Below, one piece after another: positions 25,205-34,359 of a stretch of 64,000 nt of DNA; position 1 is the stretch's first letter; each line of letters begins with the position of its first letter. This stretch comes from Paenibacillus larvae subsp. larvae (lineage in GTDB: Bacteria; Bacillota; Bacilli; Paenibacillales; NBRC-103111). Under the pieces are notes generated by a model, which was not told the DNA's origin, searched no databases, and worked only from the letters and a program-made list of their open reading frames with translations. The stretch is from positions 3,849,501 to 3,913,500 of the forward strand of contig NZ_CP019687.1 of assembly GCF_002003265.1 (NCBI RefSeq). Direction: 5' to 3'. A program made the translations under genes and the position numbers.

Positions 25205-25699
25205 ATGCCAAATTCGGACAATTCTTCACAGGAAACAATTTGTCAGTGGTGTCAGACAGAGATTGTATGGGATCCTGAAATAGGTCTGGAACAAATCTGT
25301 CCACATTGTTTTAATGAACTGGGTGAATACAGAAGCGTAATGTTTACACCCGAAATGTTGGAGAATGACGGAGATTTTGACGAGATTCCTGGCGACCAGG
25401 ATAGTCTCGAATGGGAAGATCAGGAAGTTCGTGATGTATATCAGGAGTGCATCAATGCCTGTATTGATTTCCAGGAGGAGGCGCCGGAGTGCTCTACTTG
25501 CAGGGAATTTATGCTGCTGGTTGGTGAAAAAGTAATGGAAGATGGCGGATTTAGCCCTAAGGTACATAAGCCCATCGGACGTGCCGCGCTTATGGCCCCT
25601 TTTACGCTGAATGTTTACGTATGTCCATCCTGTTTTAAAGTAGAGACTGTACTTTCCGGAGCCGACAGGCTATCCATGGTCGAAGCGGTAAAAAAATAA
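25205..25699 (+). CDS. Hypothetical protein with zinc-ribbon-like CxxC pairs
   Basis: 164 residues; AAGGAGGTG upstream. Four cysteine pairs: CQWC (residue 13), CPHC (about 33), CSTC (about 97) and CPSC (about 139), with an acidic middle (ENDGDFDEIPGDQDSLEWED). N- and C-terminal pairs could make two zinc ribbons. The function is not recognised. It follows pspA, DUF350 and the microprotein on the same strand, and a terminator comes right after it, so it closes that transcript. Confidence 0.7.
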   Translation: MPNSDNSSQETICQWCQTEIVWDPEIGLEQICPHCFNELGEYRSVMFTPEMLENDGDFDEIPGDQDSLEWEDQEVRDVYQECINACIDFQEEAPECSTCREFMLLVGEKVMEDGGFSPKVHKPIGRAALMAPFTLNVYVCPSCFKVETVLSGADRLSMVEAVKK

Positions 25700-25704
25700 T
25701 GCCA

Positions 25705-25749
25705 AAACCGGGACTTCTTTGGAGAACCCGGTGTTTTTTATTATAGGGA
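25705..25749 (+). terminator. Terminator after the zinc-ribbon-like gene
   Basis: ACCGGG at 25707-25712 pairs with CCCGGT at 25737-25742, followed by GTTTTTT. Confidence 0.75.
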
Positions 25750-25841
25750 CAAAAAAAGGATTGGCCGGGTATAACCCCGGGTCCAAAATATCACAATATA
25801 AAGGAGACGGAAAAGAGCGGGTTAATAATCAGGGGGTCAGC

Positions 25842-26917
25842 ATGTTTTTGAGAAAAAGATGGGTGATGATAGTCGTTATCTGTATATTGTTGGCAGGAAT
25901 GACAGCATGTACGCAATCAAAGGGGAGAGATGAAGGTAAACCAACGTCAGGACATCAGCAAACAATGAAAATGGCATACATTTCTATGGAAGAGGGGGAA
26001 ATTCGGGATTCGGAAGATCAGGTAAAGAAGGCGGGTAAAGTACAGGGATTTGATGTTGCCTTTAAAAAGGTGTCCAATGAGGTAAATCAGGATGAAGTTT
26101 CTTCTCTGGTCAATCAGGGTTACCATCTGATCGTAGCGGAAGGAAAGGCATTACAGCCTGCAGTAGAACGGTCAGCGGAGCAATATCCGGATGCCAAATT
26201 AGTGGCGGTAGGGCAACAGATGACCGTACCAATGTGGAAAGCATTGATTTCGTAAGAGAGCAGACGGCCTACCTGGCTGGTGTGGCGGCTGGGCTGGGTT
26301 CATTGACAAATCAGATTGCTTTTGTCGGAACGGCTGATACCGAAGGGCACTTTTTGGAACTGTCTTTCGAAGCGGGTGTGAAAGCGGTTAAGCCGGATGC
26401 CAAGATCAGTGCGGAACTTCTTGACAAAAAAGCGGATATTCAAACGGGAAGAAGTACGGCGCGCTCTTTATATAGAAGCGGTGTTGATATCATTACCCAT
26501 ATGGGTGGCAGTGCCGGAGCAGGAATAGAAAGTGAAGCTTTGGCAAGAGTACGTTCGGGGGAGAAATTATGGGTAATCGGAAGCCAGAGCGGGTTGGAAG
26601 AAGCCTCTTCCGAGGTGCAATTGGCGTCAATGGATGTACATCTTGACAAAGCGGTCTCGAGCGTCATGCAGGAAGTAAGAGAAGGCAAATTCCATGGAAG
26701 AAGGCATAAGGTATTTGGTTTGAAGGAAGGGGGAGTTAGTCTAACCGGTTACAGGAAAAAATTGCGGGAACAGGATGCGCAGCAGATTGAATCTTATGCA
26801 AACCGGCTGATAACCGCGGAAATTGCCCTTCCGGCATGCAGTAAATTGGGAATACGTCCCAATTTGGCCATCCCGCCTTATATTTTCCCATTCAAAGGGA
26901 AGATTAACAAAGGCTAA
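25842..26917 (+). pseudogene. BMP-family substrate-binding lipoprotein, frameshifted
   Basis: The ATG at 25842 follows AGGGGGTCAG. A lipoprotein signal (WVMIVVICILLAGMTACTQS) is followed by a periplasmic-binding fold of the BMP/PnrA (Med) type. The first frame stops at 26255; the second frame carries on with ESIDFVREQTAYLAGVAAGL, the family pattern for the nucleoside-binding core, through HMGGSAGAGIESEAL to 26917. The shift lies about 26225-26235. BMP proteins deliver purine nucleosides to ABC permeases, but no permease or ATPase gene is adjacent. Family members resembling Med act as competence regulators. Broken unless the shift is a read error. Confidence 0.75.
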
Positions 26918-26943
26918 GCTATTCAAGGGATGGTGAGTACACA

Positions 26944-28275
26944 ATGGTTCAAGGTCGAACCCGAAGCAGGGTACTGACTCAAGGAAACCGTCATGGGGTT
27001 CAGGAGGATTCCCGCGAAGAACAGGAGCAATCTCACCGCCGGGGAAGTTCAAGGGAAAAGAAGAAGCTCGGGAAACAGGGGGTCTTGCTACTAACTGTCA
27101 ACGGTTTATTCTCGGCAGCTAATGCCCTGTCTGGAACATTTATGGGCGTATATTTATGGAAAGCCAAAAATGATTTTGCAACCATTGGCTGGTTTATGCT
27201 GGTCACCCATTTTACGATGGCCTTAACGTTTTGGCTGGCCGGAAAATGGGTGAAGGAACATAATAAGATGATCGTGCTTCGTTTGGGCATTGCTCTTTTC
27301 GCTCTTTTTTATTTGTTGCTGCTTTATTTTGGGGTAAACAGCGTCAGGCATATATTGCTTTTAGGTTTTGTTCAGGGAATGGCTTCCGGTTTTTTCTGGC
27401 TTTCCTTTAATGTTGTTTATTTCGAAATTACCGAACCTGGAAACCGGGACCGGTTCAACGGATGGACCGGGACACTCGTTGCGGTTTCGGGCATGGCGGC
27501 ACCCTGGTTATCAGGATTGATCATAGCTAGCATGACGGGAAATAGCGGTTATCGTGTTGTATTTACGATATCGACTGCCATTTTTATTGCCGGGGTGGTG
27601 GTCAGTTTTTTTCTTGCCAAACGAAAATTATTGGGGACTTATAATTGGATGCTTCCCTTGCAATGCCTCAGGGATAAGGAAGCTCCATGGAGATCAATAG
27701 CGGCTGCACTGGTGGCGCAGGGTGTAAGGGAAGGGGTATTTGGCTTTCTAATAGTCCTTCTTGTTTACATAGCCACTACTAGTGAGCAGAAGCTCGGGAA
27801 CTATGCTCTTATTACTTCAGGGGTTTCCTTTTTCAGCAATTGGCTTGTAGGCCGGACGCTTAAACCGGTTTGGCGCAGGCAGGGGATGTTTGTTGGAGTT
27901 ATTATGTTGATCCTCGTAATACTCCCTTTCTTCTGGAAGGTTTCGTTCGGAACTCTGCTGGTTTTTGGGGTTGGAACTGCATTGTTTATGCCGTTATTCA
28001 GTATTCCCATGACTTCCGCGGTGTTTGACCTGATTGGCCGCTATGAAGAAAGCGTGAAGCAGCGGGAAGAATTTATTGTTATGCGGGAACTCGCCTTGAA
28101 TGTGGGGAGAATCGGAGGGACATTCTTGTTTATTACCATCGTTTCATGGAATCACTCTCCTCTTGTACTGAACTTGCTTTTGCTTGGAATCGGCAGTTCA
28201 CCGTTTTTCACCTGGCTGTATATGCGCCGATATTTGGATGGAATTTCTCCGGCCGGCCATTTGCTGACAGAATAA
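26944..28275 (+). CDS. MFS transporter
   Basis: 443 residues. A charged N-terminal tail of about 40 residues (EDSREEQEQSHRRGSSREKK) precedes a membrane domain with about 12 segments, for example GVLLLTVNGLFSAANALSGT, HILLLGFVQGMASGFFWLSF and a large loop around residue 225. The short motif FWLAGKWVKEHNK between TM2 and TM3 corresponds to the MFS loop. The substrate cannot be predicted. The start ATG at 26944 has GGTGAG upstream. The gene follows the broken lipoprotein by 26 bases; a terminator is at 28332. Confidence 0.8.
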   Translation: MVQGRTRSRVLTQGNRHGVQEDSREEQEQSHRRGSSREKKKLGKQGVLLLTVNGLFSAANALSGTFMGVYLWKAKNDFATIGWFMLVTHFTMALTFWLAGKWVKEHNKMIVLRLGIALFALFYLLLLYFGVNSVRHILLLGFVQGMASGFFWLSFNVVYFEITEPGNRDRFNGWTGTLVAVSGMAAPWLSGLIIASMTGNSGYRVVFTISTAIFIAGVVVSFFLAKRKLLGTYNWMLPLQCLRDKEAPWRSIAAALVAQGVREGVFGFLIVLLVYIATTSEQKLGNYALITSGVSFFSNWLVGRTLKPVWRRQGMFVGVIMLILVILPFFWKVSFGTLLVFGVGTALFMPLFSIPMTSAVFDLIGRYEESVKQREEFIVMRELALNVGRIGGTFLFITIVSWNHSPLVLNLLLLGIGSSPFFTWLYMRRYLDGISPAGHLLTE

Positions 28276-28331
28276 AGTTATCTTATGCCTATGCTTGTAT
28301 TTCAAGTCCATATTCAATTGCCTTGCAGTGA

Positions 28332-28361
28332 AAACCTGCCCTGTTCGGAGCGGGTTTTTTG
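28332..28361 (+). terminator. Terminator after the MFS gene
   Basis: AAACCTGCCC and GAGCGGGTTTTTT form an imperfect GC-rich stem followed by T6. Confidence 0.65.
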
Positions 28362-28502
28362 CTTTTCCGGTTCTGTCATTTCCAACCATAGAGCTGTAGC
28401 TTATAATGAAGTGAATGAAGATCAAGAATAGATTGAATAAATATGCAGTCATATGTATAATTATTGTAATAAGATGATTGTCAGGGAAAGGTGGTTCTTT
28501 AA

Positions 28503-28784
28503 ATGCTGGCTTTTGTAAGGGATGTTCCGGATAAAGCGGACTGGAATAAGTTTAAACATGATTATACGAAACAGACGCGGAAGCTTGTTGCGAGGGACGG
28601 CCTGGAGTTGTCTTCACTTTCGGATGTTATCTCAGCCTATGATCGGGACCGGCTTATCGGTATCGGTTATATTTCCAAACGGAAGCAAAAGGAGGAGCAA
28701 TCTTCTGCTTATATTCACGTGCTTCCCTCTTACAGTCAAAAAGATATCGAGGCCAATGTCAAACGTCTGCTGATGATCAAGTAA
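28503..28784 (+). CDS. Small hypothetical protein, GNAT-like fold possible
   Basis: 93 residues; AAAGGTGG upstream. The stretch DVISAYDRDRLIGIGYISKR, then SAYIHVLPSYSQKDIEANVK resembles the central strands and the pantetheine-side helix of small GNAT acetyltransferases (D-x-x-LIGxGxI; hVlPxY). It is shorter than a full GNAT domain and lacks a clear Q/RxxGxG/A loop. Codon use and ribosome site look real. Function uncertain. A terminator follows at 28881. Confidence 0.6.
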   Translation: MLAFVRDVPDKADWNKFKHDYTKQTRKLVARDGLELSSLSDVISAYDRDRLIGIGYISKRKQKEEQSSAYIHVLPSYSQKDIEANVKRLLMIK

Positions 28785-28880
28785 GCGGCTAAAGGTAAAT
28801 CGGCAAAATCGCATCGTTTATTGAAGAAGATTTTTTTATAAGATATATGCGCCCAGGTGCTTGAAATCTGTTAACGGAAA

Positions 28881-28919
28881 GAAGCTGAGGCCCTTTTTGG
28901 CTGCCGCAGCTTTTTTTAT
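28881..28919 (+). terminator. Terminator after the small GNAT-like gene
   Basis: GAAGCTGAGGC and GCCGCAGCTTTTTTT form a stem around CCTTTTTGGCT. Confidence 0.65.
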
Positions 28920-29047
28920 TTTCGCTTTGGTTCGTTGAATTCGTACTGCCCTTCGGTGTAAGATGAGATATAACTATTTTTTGAAAAGTCAGATTGAATA
29001 AGGACGGCTCAGCCGTTCAGCTTTGGGAAATAAGCAGGAGGAACGAA

Positions 29048-29539
29048 ATGGATGATTTTAAACTGAAAGTCTTGGAATTGCTTAAAGAAGATGCACGGCG
29101 CGGGTCTGATTTGATCGCTACCATGCTGGGTGCTAATGAGGAACAAGTTGCAAAGGCGATCAAGGAAATGGAAGAAGAGAACATCATCGTCAAATATGCT
29201 ACGGTTTTGAACTGGGCGAAGGTAGATAGTGATAAAGTAACGGCACTTATTGAGGTTCAGATTACGCCGGAACGCGGGACGGGCTTTGATGCGATAGCCG
29301 AACGCATCTATCTGTTCCCGGAGGTGAAGGCAGTCTATCTTATGTCCGGGTCCTATGATTTACAGGTAGAGATTGAAGGGCGCACGCTTCAGGAAGTTTC
29401 TTCCTTTGTATCGACGAAACTATCTACACTGGATCGGGTCCTTTCTACCAAAACCCATTTTATCTTGAAAAAATATAAGCACGATGGCATTATTTTTGAA
29501 GATCATGAGGATGACCATCGGATGCTGATCTCGCCATAA
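29048..29539 (+). CDS. alaR: Lrp/AsnC-family regulator (AlaR-like)
   Basis: 163 residues from the ATG at 29048 (GCAGGAGGAACGAA upstream). An N-terminal winged helix (LKVLELLKEDARRGSDLIATM) is followed by the RAM ligand domain (TALIEVQITPERGTGFDAIA, EVKAVYLMSGSYDLQVEIEG). Fifteen bases later comes a class I aminotransferase. B. subtilis has the same pair (yugG/yugH, now alaR/alaT) for alanine metabolism, so this regulator probably activates its neighbour in response to an amino acid. The symbol is by context. Confidence 0.8.
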   Translation: MDDFKLKVLELLKEDARRGSDLIATMLGANEEQVAKAIKEMEEENIIVKYATVLNWAKVDSDKVTALIEVQITPERGTGFDAIAERIYLFPEVKAVYLMSGSYDLQVEIEGRTLQEVSSFVSTKLSTLDRVLSTKTHFILKKYKHDGIIFEDHEDDHRMLISP

Positions 29540-29554
29540 AGGATGGGCTGTCCT

Positions 29555-30760
29555 ATGAATACTTCAACACCATCAATATCAACAGGAAGCCGTGTGAAAA
29601 ATATGAAAAGCTATTTATCCCCGCTGGTTCGGGACATTCCGCCTTCCGGTATCCGGAAGTTTTTCGATCTTGTAAGCGGAAGCAAGGATATCATTTCTTT
29701 GGGGGTGGGAGAACCCGATTTTATTACCCCCTGGCATGTGAGGGAAGCCTCGGTATATGCTCTGGAAAGAGGAAGGACCAACTACACGCCAAATGCAGGA
29801 TTACCCGAACTTCGCGAAGCCATTGCTGAATACTTGCATAAGTCTTTCCACGTTGCTTATGAACCGATGGAGGAGGTAATGGTTACGGTAGGCGGCAGCG
29901 AAGCCATTGACCTGGCTCTGCGGGCTTTAATTACTCCGGGAGATGAGATCCTCATTCCGGAACCGACGTATATTTCGTACTCGCCGATCGCTGCTATTTC
30001 CGGAGGGAAAACGGTTGGTATTGAGACGTATGCCAAAGATAATTTTAAATTAACTGCCGAATCCTTGAAAGCCGCCCTGACACCACATTCCAAAGTCCTT
30101 ATCCTTTGTTATCCGAGCAATCCTACAGGCGGCATTATGACTTACGAGGACTGGTTGCCCATCGCAAGAATCGTGGAGGAGCATGATCTGATCATTATTT
30201 CAGATGAGATTTACGCCGAACTGACTTACGGGCAAAAGCACGTTAGTTTTGCTTCGATCCCTGGTATGAAAGACAGGACAATTCTGGTCAGCGGCTTTTC
30301 CAAAGCTTTTGCCATGACAGGCTGGAGAATGGGTTATGCGTGCGGACATCGGGAGCTTATTTCTGCCATGCTAAAGATTCATCAATATACAGTCATGTGT
30401 GCCCCCATTATGGGACAGGTTGCTGCTTTGGAGGCGATGAAAAACGGGCTGGAAGAAAAGGACAAAATGGTGGAATCTTATAACCAGCGCAGACGTCTTG
30501 TGGTGAAGGGATTCTGTGAAATCGGCTTGGAATGCCATGAGCCTCAAGGAGCTTTTTATGCTTTTCCATCTATTTCCAAAACGGGGTTGGGCTCGGAGGA
30601 ATTTGCCCAGCGCCTGCTTTATGAGGGAAAAGTAGCGACGGTTCCGGGAAATGTGTTCGGTCTTGGGGGAGAAGGCTTCATCCGTTGTTCCTATGCCACT
30701 TCCGTAACTCAGTTAAATGAAGCCTTGGAGAGAATAGGAAAATTAATAAAAAAGTTATAA
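29555..30760 (+). CDS. alaT: PLP-dependent aminotransferase (AlaT-like)
   Basis: About 401 residues; the ATG at 29555 is preferred because the ATG at 29543 overlaps the AAAGGA site. Fold-type I aminotransferase: substrate-side GVGEPDFITPWHV, NYTPNAGLPELREAIA, cofactor Asp/Tyr in IISDEIYAEL, Schiff-base Lys in VSGFSKAFAMTGWRMGY and Arg in FIRCSYATS. The N-terminal PPSGIRKFFDLV is shared with B. subtilis YugH/AlaT. Predicted to interconvert pyruvate and alanine with glutamate/2-oxoglutarate. Paired with the Lrp-type regulator upstream. Confidence 0.85.
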   Translation: MNTSTPSISTGSRVKNMKSYLSPLVRDIPPSGIRKFFDLVSGSKDIISLGVGEPDFITPWHVREASVYALERGRTNYTPNAGLPELREAIAEYLHKSFHVAYEPMEEVMVTVGGSEAIDLALRALITPGDEILIPEPTYISYSPIAAISGGKTVGIETYAKDNFKLTAESLKAALTPHSKVLILCYPSNPTGGIMTYEDWLPIARIVEEHDLIIISDEIYAELTYGQKHVSFASIPGMKDRTILVSGFSKAFAMTGWRMGYACGHRELISAMLKIHQYTVMCAPIMGQVAALEAMKNGLEEKDKMVESYNQRRRLVVKGFCEIGLECHEPQGAFYAFPSISKTGLGSEEFAQRLLYEGKVATVPGNVFGLGGEGFIRCSYATSVTQLNEALERIGKLIKKL

Positions 30761-30844
30761 ATTGTCACAAAAACAGTTGTTCTAGGGATCGTAAACCTGA
30801 TATGTTTAGGTCATAACGTTCATTTTGAAGAGGGAGGCGGTTTT

Positions 30845-31108
30845 ATGGCATTTTTAGAGTATCAGCTGTCCGAGTATCCGAAGAAATGGCACGTTTCCGA
30901 ATCTTCGGAACCCCGCATGTCTTCAAAGAATTCGTATAAGGCCTCCTCACTGCACGCTTTGGAAGAAGAGATTCATTTTCTAAGACGCAAGCTGGAACAA
31001 TTGGTTCTGGAAGGAAGGGAAATGACATCGGAGTCTGTAGTTCAAATGAGCACACTGCTGGATTTTAAAATTAATAAATACATGCAGCTTGTCAAAGAGA
31101 ACGATTGA
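30845..31108 (+). CDS. Spo0E-like aspartyl-phosphate phosphatase
   Basis: 87 residues; GAGGGAGGCG upstream. After a 38-residue leader the two-helix hairpin appears: LEEEIHFLRRKLEQLVLEGR, a turn, then SESVVQMSTLLDFKINKYMQ. The second helix carries S-x-x-LD in place of the usual SQELD. The pair of helices with Leu/Arg/Lys spacing is the Spo0E fold, which dephosphorylates Spo0A-P. It is the second such gene in the window (first at 2545). Single gene with its own terminator at 31144. Confidence 0.7.
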   Translation: MAFLEYQLSEYPKKWHVSESSEPRMSSKNSYKASSLHALEEEIHFLRRKLEQLVLEGREMTSESVVQMSTLLDFKINKYMQLVKEND

Positions 31109-31143
31109 CCCCGCTGTAATAAAGAAAACGTATATTTTGACAA

Positions 31144-31177
31144 AAAGCCGAGCCGGTGTTATACCGGCCTTTTTTTA
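31144..31177 (+). terminator. Terminator after the spo0E-like gene
   Basis: GCCGGTGTTATACCGGCC followed by T7. Confidence 0.8.
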
Positions 31178-31239
31178 AAATTACCGTATGAGTGTTACCT
31201 ATCATTTTGTCTATAACTACTTGGAGGTAGATTCTTACC

Positions 31240-31808
31240 GTGAAGCGTCTTACCTTGCTTCTGCTTAGAACACTTGTTCTTGTCCCGGTCCTGATGGCCG
31301 GATGCGGCGGCAAACCGAAACACGATGTTGTAATGTTTATGATGGGATCTTCCGGTTTTCCCGTTGATATTGTCACAAAACTCGAAACTTCATTGAAAGA
31401 AAAGGTTGGAGAAGATGTTTCCCTTCTATTTCCGCTTCTCCCATGTATGCTTCCTAAAAATTGGAAGTTTAAGTCGCTGCGGGAGGAAATGGAATCCTGG
31501 TCTTGCCCCAAAAAGAGTTTCGTAGCTTTGCTGCCCAAAATTCGTTTGTTTCTTTGGATGATCTGGCCGGTGTGGATGACTTCCCCGGCGGTATCGAGGA
31601 AGCTGTTATCGAGCCGGAAAACAAGAAACAGGAGCCGAAACCGGAACCGCTCAAGGAGAAGCATCTGTATGCCGTTCCGCTGGATGAGACAAAATGGTTC
31701 AGGGAGAATGAGCTTAGCGGTTTGGGCTTATATGCCATGATTCCCGTGAATGTGCCCGATATCGAAAAAGCCAAGGCCGTTATGAGGAAAATTGCCGAAA
31801 AAGAGTGA
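31240..31808 (+). pseudogene. Lipoprotein gene with frameshift and internal stops
   Basis: Begins GTG-AAG-CGT with GGAGG upstream. Signal peptide LTLLLLRTLVLVPVLMAGCG has a lipobox Cys, then KPKHDVVMFMMGSSGFPVDI. Near 31425 the reading frame is lost. The frame that later encodes PQKEFRSFAAQNSFVSLDDL through IEKAKAVMRKIAEKE contains two TAA codons in the 31440-31490 stretch (SISASPMYAS-stop-KLEV-stop-VAAGG). So at least one shift and two stops separate the halves. The protein family is not recognised. It lies directly before the cobalamin riboswitch. Confidence 0.7.
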
Positions 31809-31914
31809 TCCATTTTATTGTCACTAATGATGAATTAGCCTATAATCGATTAAGAGTTTGATTGCTTGATACATGCTGTGCTGTTTTCAGAATCAGCATT
31901 TTGAAAAAACAAAT

Positions 31915-32222
31915 ACATGATCAGCAGGTCCTGCCGGCAGTACTGTCTGCCATGCAGGTGAAAAGGGAAGCCCGGTGCAAATCCGGCACGGTCCCGCCAC
32001 TGTGATTCGAGAATGATCTCATTAAGCCACTGTCCGGAAACAGGATGGGAAGGCGGGATCATGCACCACTCGAAAGTCAGGAGACCTACCTGTTGATGAC
32101 TCTCGCGAAATCCTTCGAGGAAAGGATGGCGTTAAATCAGGAACGGCTCCGAAAGAAGGAGTCCCCAATGGTACTGGTTTATCCTGCCCCTTTCTATTCT
32201 TCGAAATAGGAGGGGTTTTTCG
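31915..32222 (+). promoter_or_regulatory. Cobalamin (AdoCbl) riboswitch with terminator
   Basis: The core elements are in order: GCAGGTGAAAAGGGAAGC (31955-), CCGGTGCAAATCCGGCACGG, the conserved GTCCCGCCACTGTGA, GCCACTGTC (about 32027) and the B12 box GAGACCTACCTG at 32081-32092. The expression platform ends in CCCCTTTCTATT ... AATAGGAGGGGTTTTT (32186-32222), an intrinsic terminator. Binding of adenosylcobalamin should switch off the uptake/salvage operon that starts at 32300. Confidence 0.93.
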
Positions 32223-32299
32223 TTGCAGTAAAGATTGTATTTGAAAATGGAAGTCAAGCTGGACTCGGAGTACTCTAAATAAAGGGGAGAAGACCAGAA

Positions 32300-33295
32300 A
32301 TGAAAACAAGATGGATGAATAGAGTGGTTGCGGGCGTGCTGACCCTTGCATTGGCAGTCAGCATGACAGCCTGCGGAAAAAAAGAGGAGCCTGCGGCTAG
32401 CAGTTCACCGAAAGCGGAAGCGACTGCCAAGTCGGGAGATTCCTCTTCTAAGAAAACGCAATATCCTTTGAAAGTCACGGATGCGACAGGTAAAGAATTC
32501 ACTTTTGAGAAAGCTCCTGAGCGGATTGCCTCCATTTCACCAGCGGAGACAGAATCCCTTTTCGCCATCGGTCTTGGTGACAAAATTCAAGGGGTATCCG
32601 ATTTTGATGATTTCCCGAAAGAAGCTAAATCAAAGCCTAAGCTTGGCAGCATTATGAAACCGAATGTGGAAGCCATGATTGCGGCGAATGTGGATGTGGT
32701 ATTTACGGGTATATCGACCAGCAAGGAAGACGTAGAGAAGCTTCGCGAATCCAATGTGCAGGTGTTTAAGGTCGAACCGAAAACTCTCGATGATGTTATG
32801 AATAATATGCTGCTCTATGGTAAAATTACCGATCATCAGGAACAAGCCGAGCAAGTAGTGGAAAAAATGAAAGCTGAAAAGCAAAAAGTGGTAGATGCGG
32901 TAAGCAAAGTAAAAGCGGAAGAGAAGAAGAAAGTATATGTGGAGTTTTCTCCGGGCTGGTCAGTTGGCAGCGGGGAATTCATGAATGAAATCATCGAGCT
33001 GGCCGGTGGGATAAATGTCGCTTCAGACATGAAGGGATGGCACCAAATCAGTGAAGAGAAAATCATAGAGAAGAATCCGGATGTCATATTGTATGCGAAC
33101 GGTGTAACTGACGACAAAACCAAGAAAAACCTGGAGGAACTGATTCGGGGCCGCAGTGGCTGGGATCAGATCAATGCCGTAAAAAACAATACGGTAATCG
33201 GTGTAGACCAAAACCTGATCAGCCGTCCGGGTCCGCGTATCACACAGGGATTGACCGAGGTAGCTAAAGCGATTTATCCGGATCTTGTCAAATAA
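32300..33295 (+). CDS. btuF: Cobalamin/cobinamide ABC transporter substrate-binding lipoprotein
   Basis: 331 residues; GGGGAGAAG before the ATG. The signal peptide ends in a lipobox (LALAVSMTACGKKEEP), then a low-complexity linker. The class III (helical-backbone) binding fold contains PERIASISPAETESLFAIGL, VDVVFTG and a C-terminal RPGPRITQGLTEVAKAIYPD. This is the BtuF/FecB type. The riboswitch upstream and cob genes downstream make vitamin B12 or a corrinoid precursor the ligand. First gene of the operon; btuC follows 22 bases later. Confidence 0.9.
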   Translation: MKTRWMNRVVAGVLTLALAVSMTACGKKEEPAASSSPKAEATAKSGDSSSKKTQYPLKVTDATGKEFTFEKAPERIASISPAETESLFAIGLGDKIQGVSDFDDFPKEAKSKPKLGSIMKPNVEAMIAANVDVVFTGISTSKEDVEKLRESNVQVFKVEPKTLDDVMNNMLLYGKITDHQEQAEQVVEKMKAEKQKVVDAVSKVKAEEKKKVYVEFSPGWSVGSGEFMNEIIELAGGINVASDMKGWHQISEEKIIEKNPDVILYANGVTDDKTKKNLEELIRGRSGWDQINAVKNNTVIGVDQNLISRPGPRITQGLTEVAKAIYPDLVK

Positions 33296-33317
33296 ACCTG
33301 TCATAGGTGAAAGATAT

Positions 33318-34358
33318 ATGAAAAGAAAATTATTCATTTGGGGAGGAGTAGGGGTACTACTCCTTTTTCTTTCTATTTTGCTTAGTCTGTCCGTAGGATC
33401 AGCTTCTTTGCCGGTTCCCGATATTTTCCGGATTTTGGTGCATCAAATACCATTTTTGGGTGATGCCATTCAGGCTGACTGGCCCGGGTCTTCTGAACAG
33501 ATTATCCTGAAAGTAAGGTTTCCCCGTGTGATGCTTGGAGTGCTCGTAGGCGCTTCTTTGTCGGTGGCCGGGGCAGCTTTTCAAGGGGTTTTACGCAATC
33601 CCCTGGCAGATCCTTATACGCTTGGCGTTTCATCAGGTTCATCTGTCGGAGCTGCTTTTCTTATTTATTTTGGTTTGCAGTACGCTTTTTTTGGCCAATG
33701 GACTATTCCAATCGTGGCTTTTACCACAGGACTTTTCTCTTTATGGTTGGTACTGAGGCTTGCCCGGATTGACGGAAAAATTCGCATGGAAACCTTGATT
33801 TTGTCCGGAGTGGTCATGCAGGCTTTCCTGGGTGCTTTCGTTTCTTTTATGGTGGCTATGTCTAATCAGGTTGTGAATGAAATCATGTTTTGGCTGATGG
33901 GCAGCCTCGCTATGAGAGGATGGGCTTACACAGCAGTAGTGTTTCCGTACTTGCTGATCGGCCTCGTCATTTTGATTGGATACTCCCGGTCCTTGAATCT
34001 GATTTCGCTTGGGGAAAGACAGGCTTCCCATTTAGGGGTTCATGTGGAAAGGACGAAGATGATCGTCCTGACCGTAGGGACACTGATCACGGCTGCGGCC
34101 GTTTCCGTATCGGGTGTAATCGGATTTGTTGGATTGATTGTGCCCCATTTGATCCGGCTTCTTGTCGGTTCTGATTATAGGCTGATTATTCCGCTTTCCG
34201 CACTGGGCGGGGGAATCTACGTGTTATGGGCGGATACTTTGGCAAGAACCGTCTTAAGCCCAACGGAAATTCCTCTTGGCGTGGTCACTGCCTTCCTGGG
34301 CGCTCCTTTCTTTGCCTATTTGCTTCAAAAGCATAAGAAACAGGTAAGAGGTGGATGA
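33318..34358 (+). CDS. btuC: Cobalamin ABC transporter permease
   Basis: About 346 residues from the ATG at 33318 (AGGTGA upstream; the earlier TTG lies inside btuF). FecCD/BtuC family with about ten membrane helices: LLLFLSILLSLSVGSASLPV, RFPRVMLGVLVGASLSVAGA, QGVLRNPLADPYTLGVSSGS (family signature) and GVIGFVGLIVPHLIRLLVGSD, the coupling helix to the ATPase. Two copies pair with two BtuD. Overlaps or touches btuD at the stop. Confidence 0.92.
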   Translation: MKRKLFIWGGVGVLLLFLSILLSLSVGSASLPVPDIFRILVHQIPFLGDAIQADWPGSSEQIILKVRFPRVMLGVLVGASLSVAGAAFQGVLRNPLADPYTLGVSSGSSVGAAFLIYFGLQYAFFGQWTIPIVAFTTGLFSLWLVLRLARIDGKIRMETLILSGVVMQAFLGAFVSFMVAMSNQVVNEIMFWLMGSLAMRGWAYTAVVFPYLLIGLVILIGYSRSLNLISLGERQASHLGVHVERTKMIVLTVGTLITAAAVSVSGVIGFVGLIVPHLIRLLVGSDYRLIIPLSALGGGIYVLWADTLARTVLSPTEIPLGVVTAFLGAPFFAYLLQKHKKQVRGG

Positions 34359-34359
34359 G

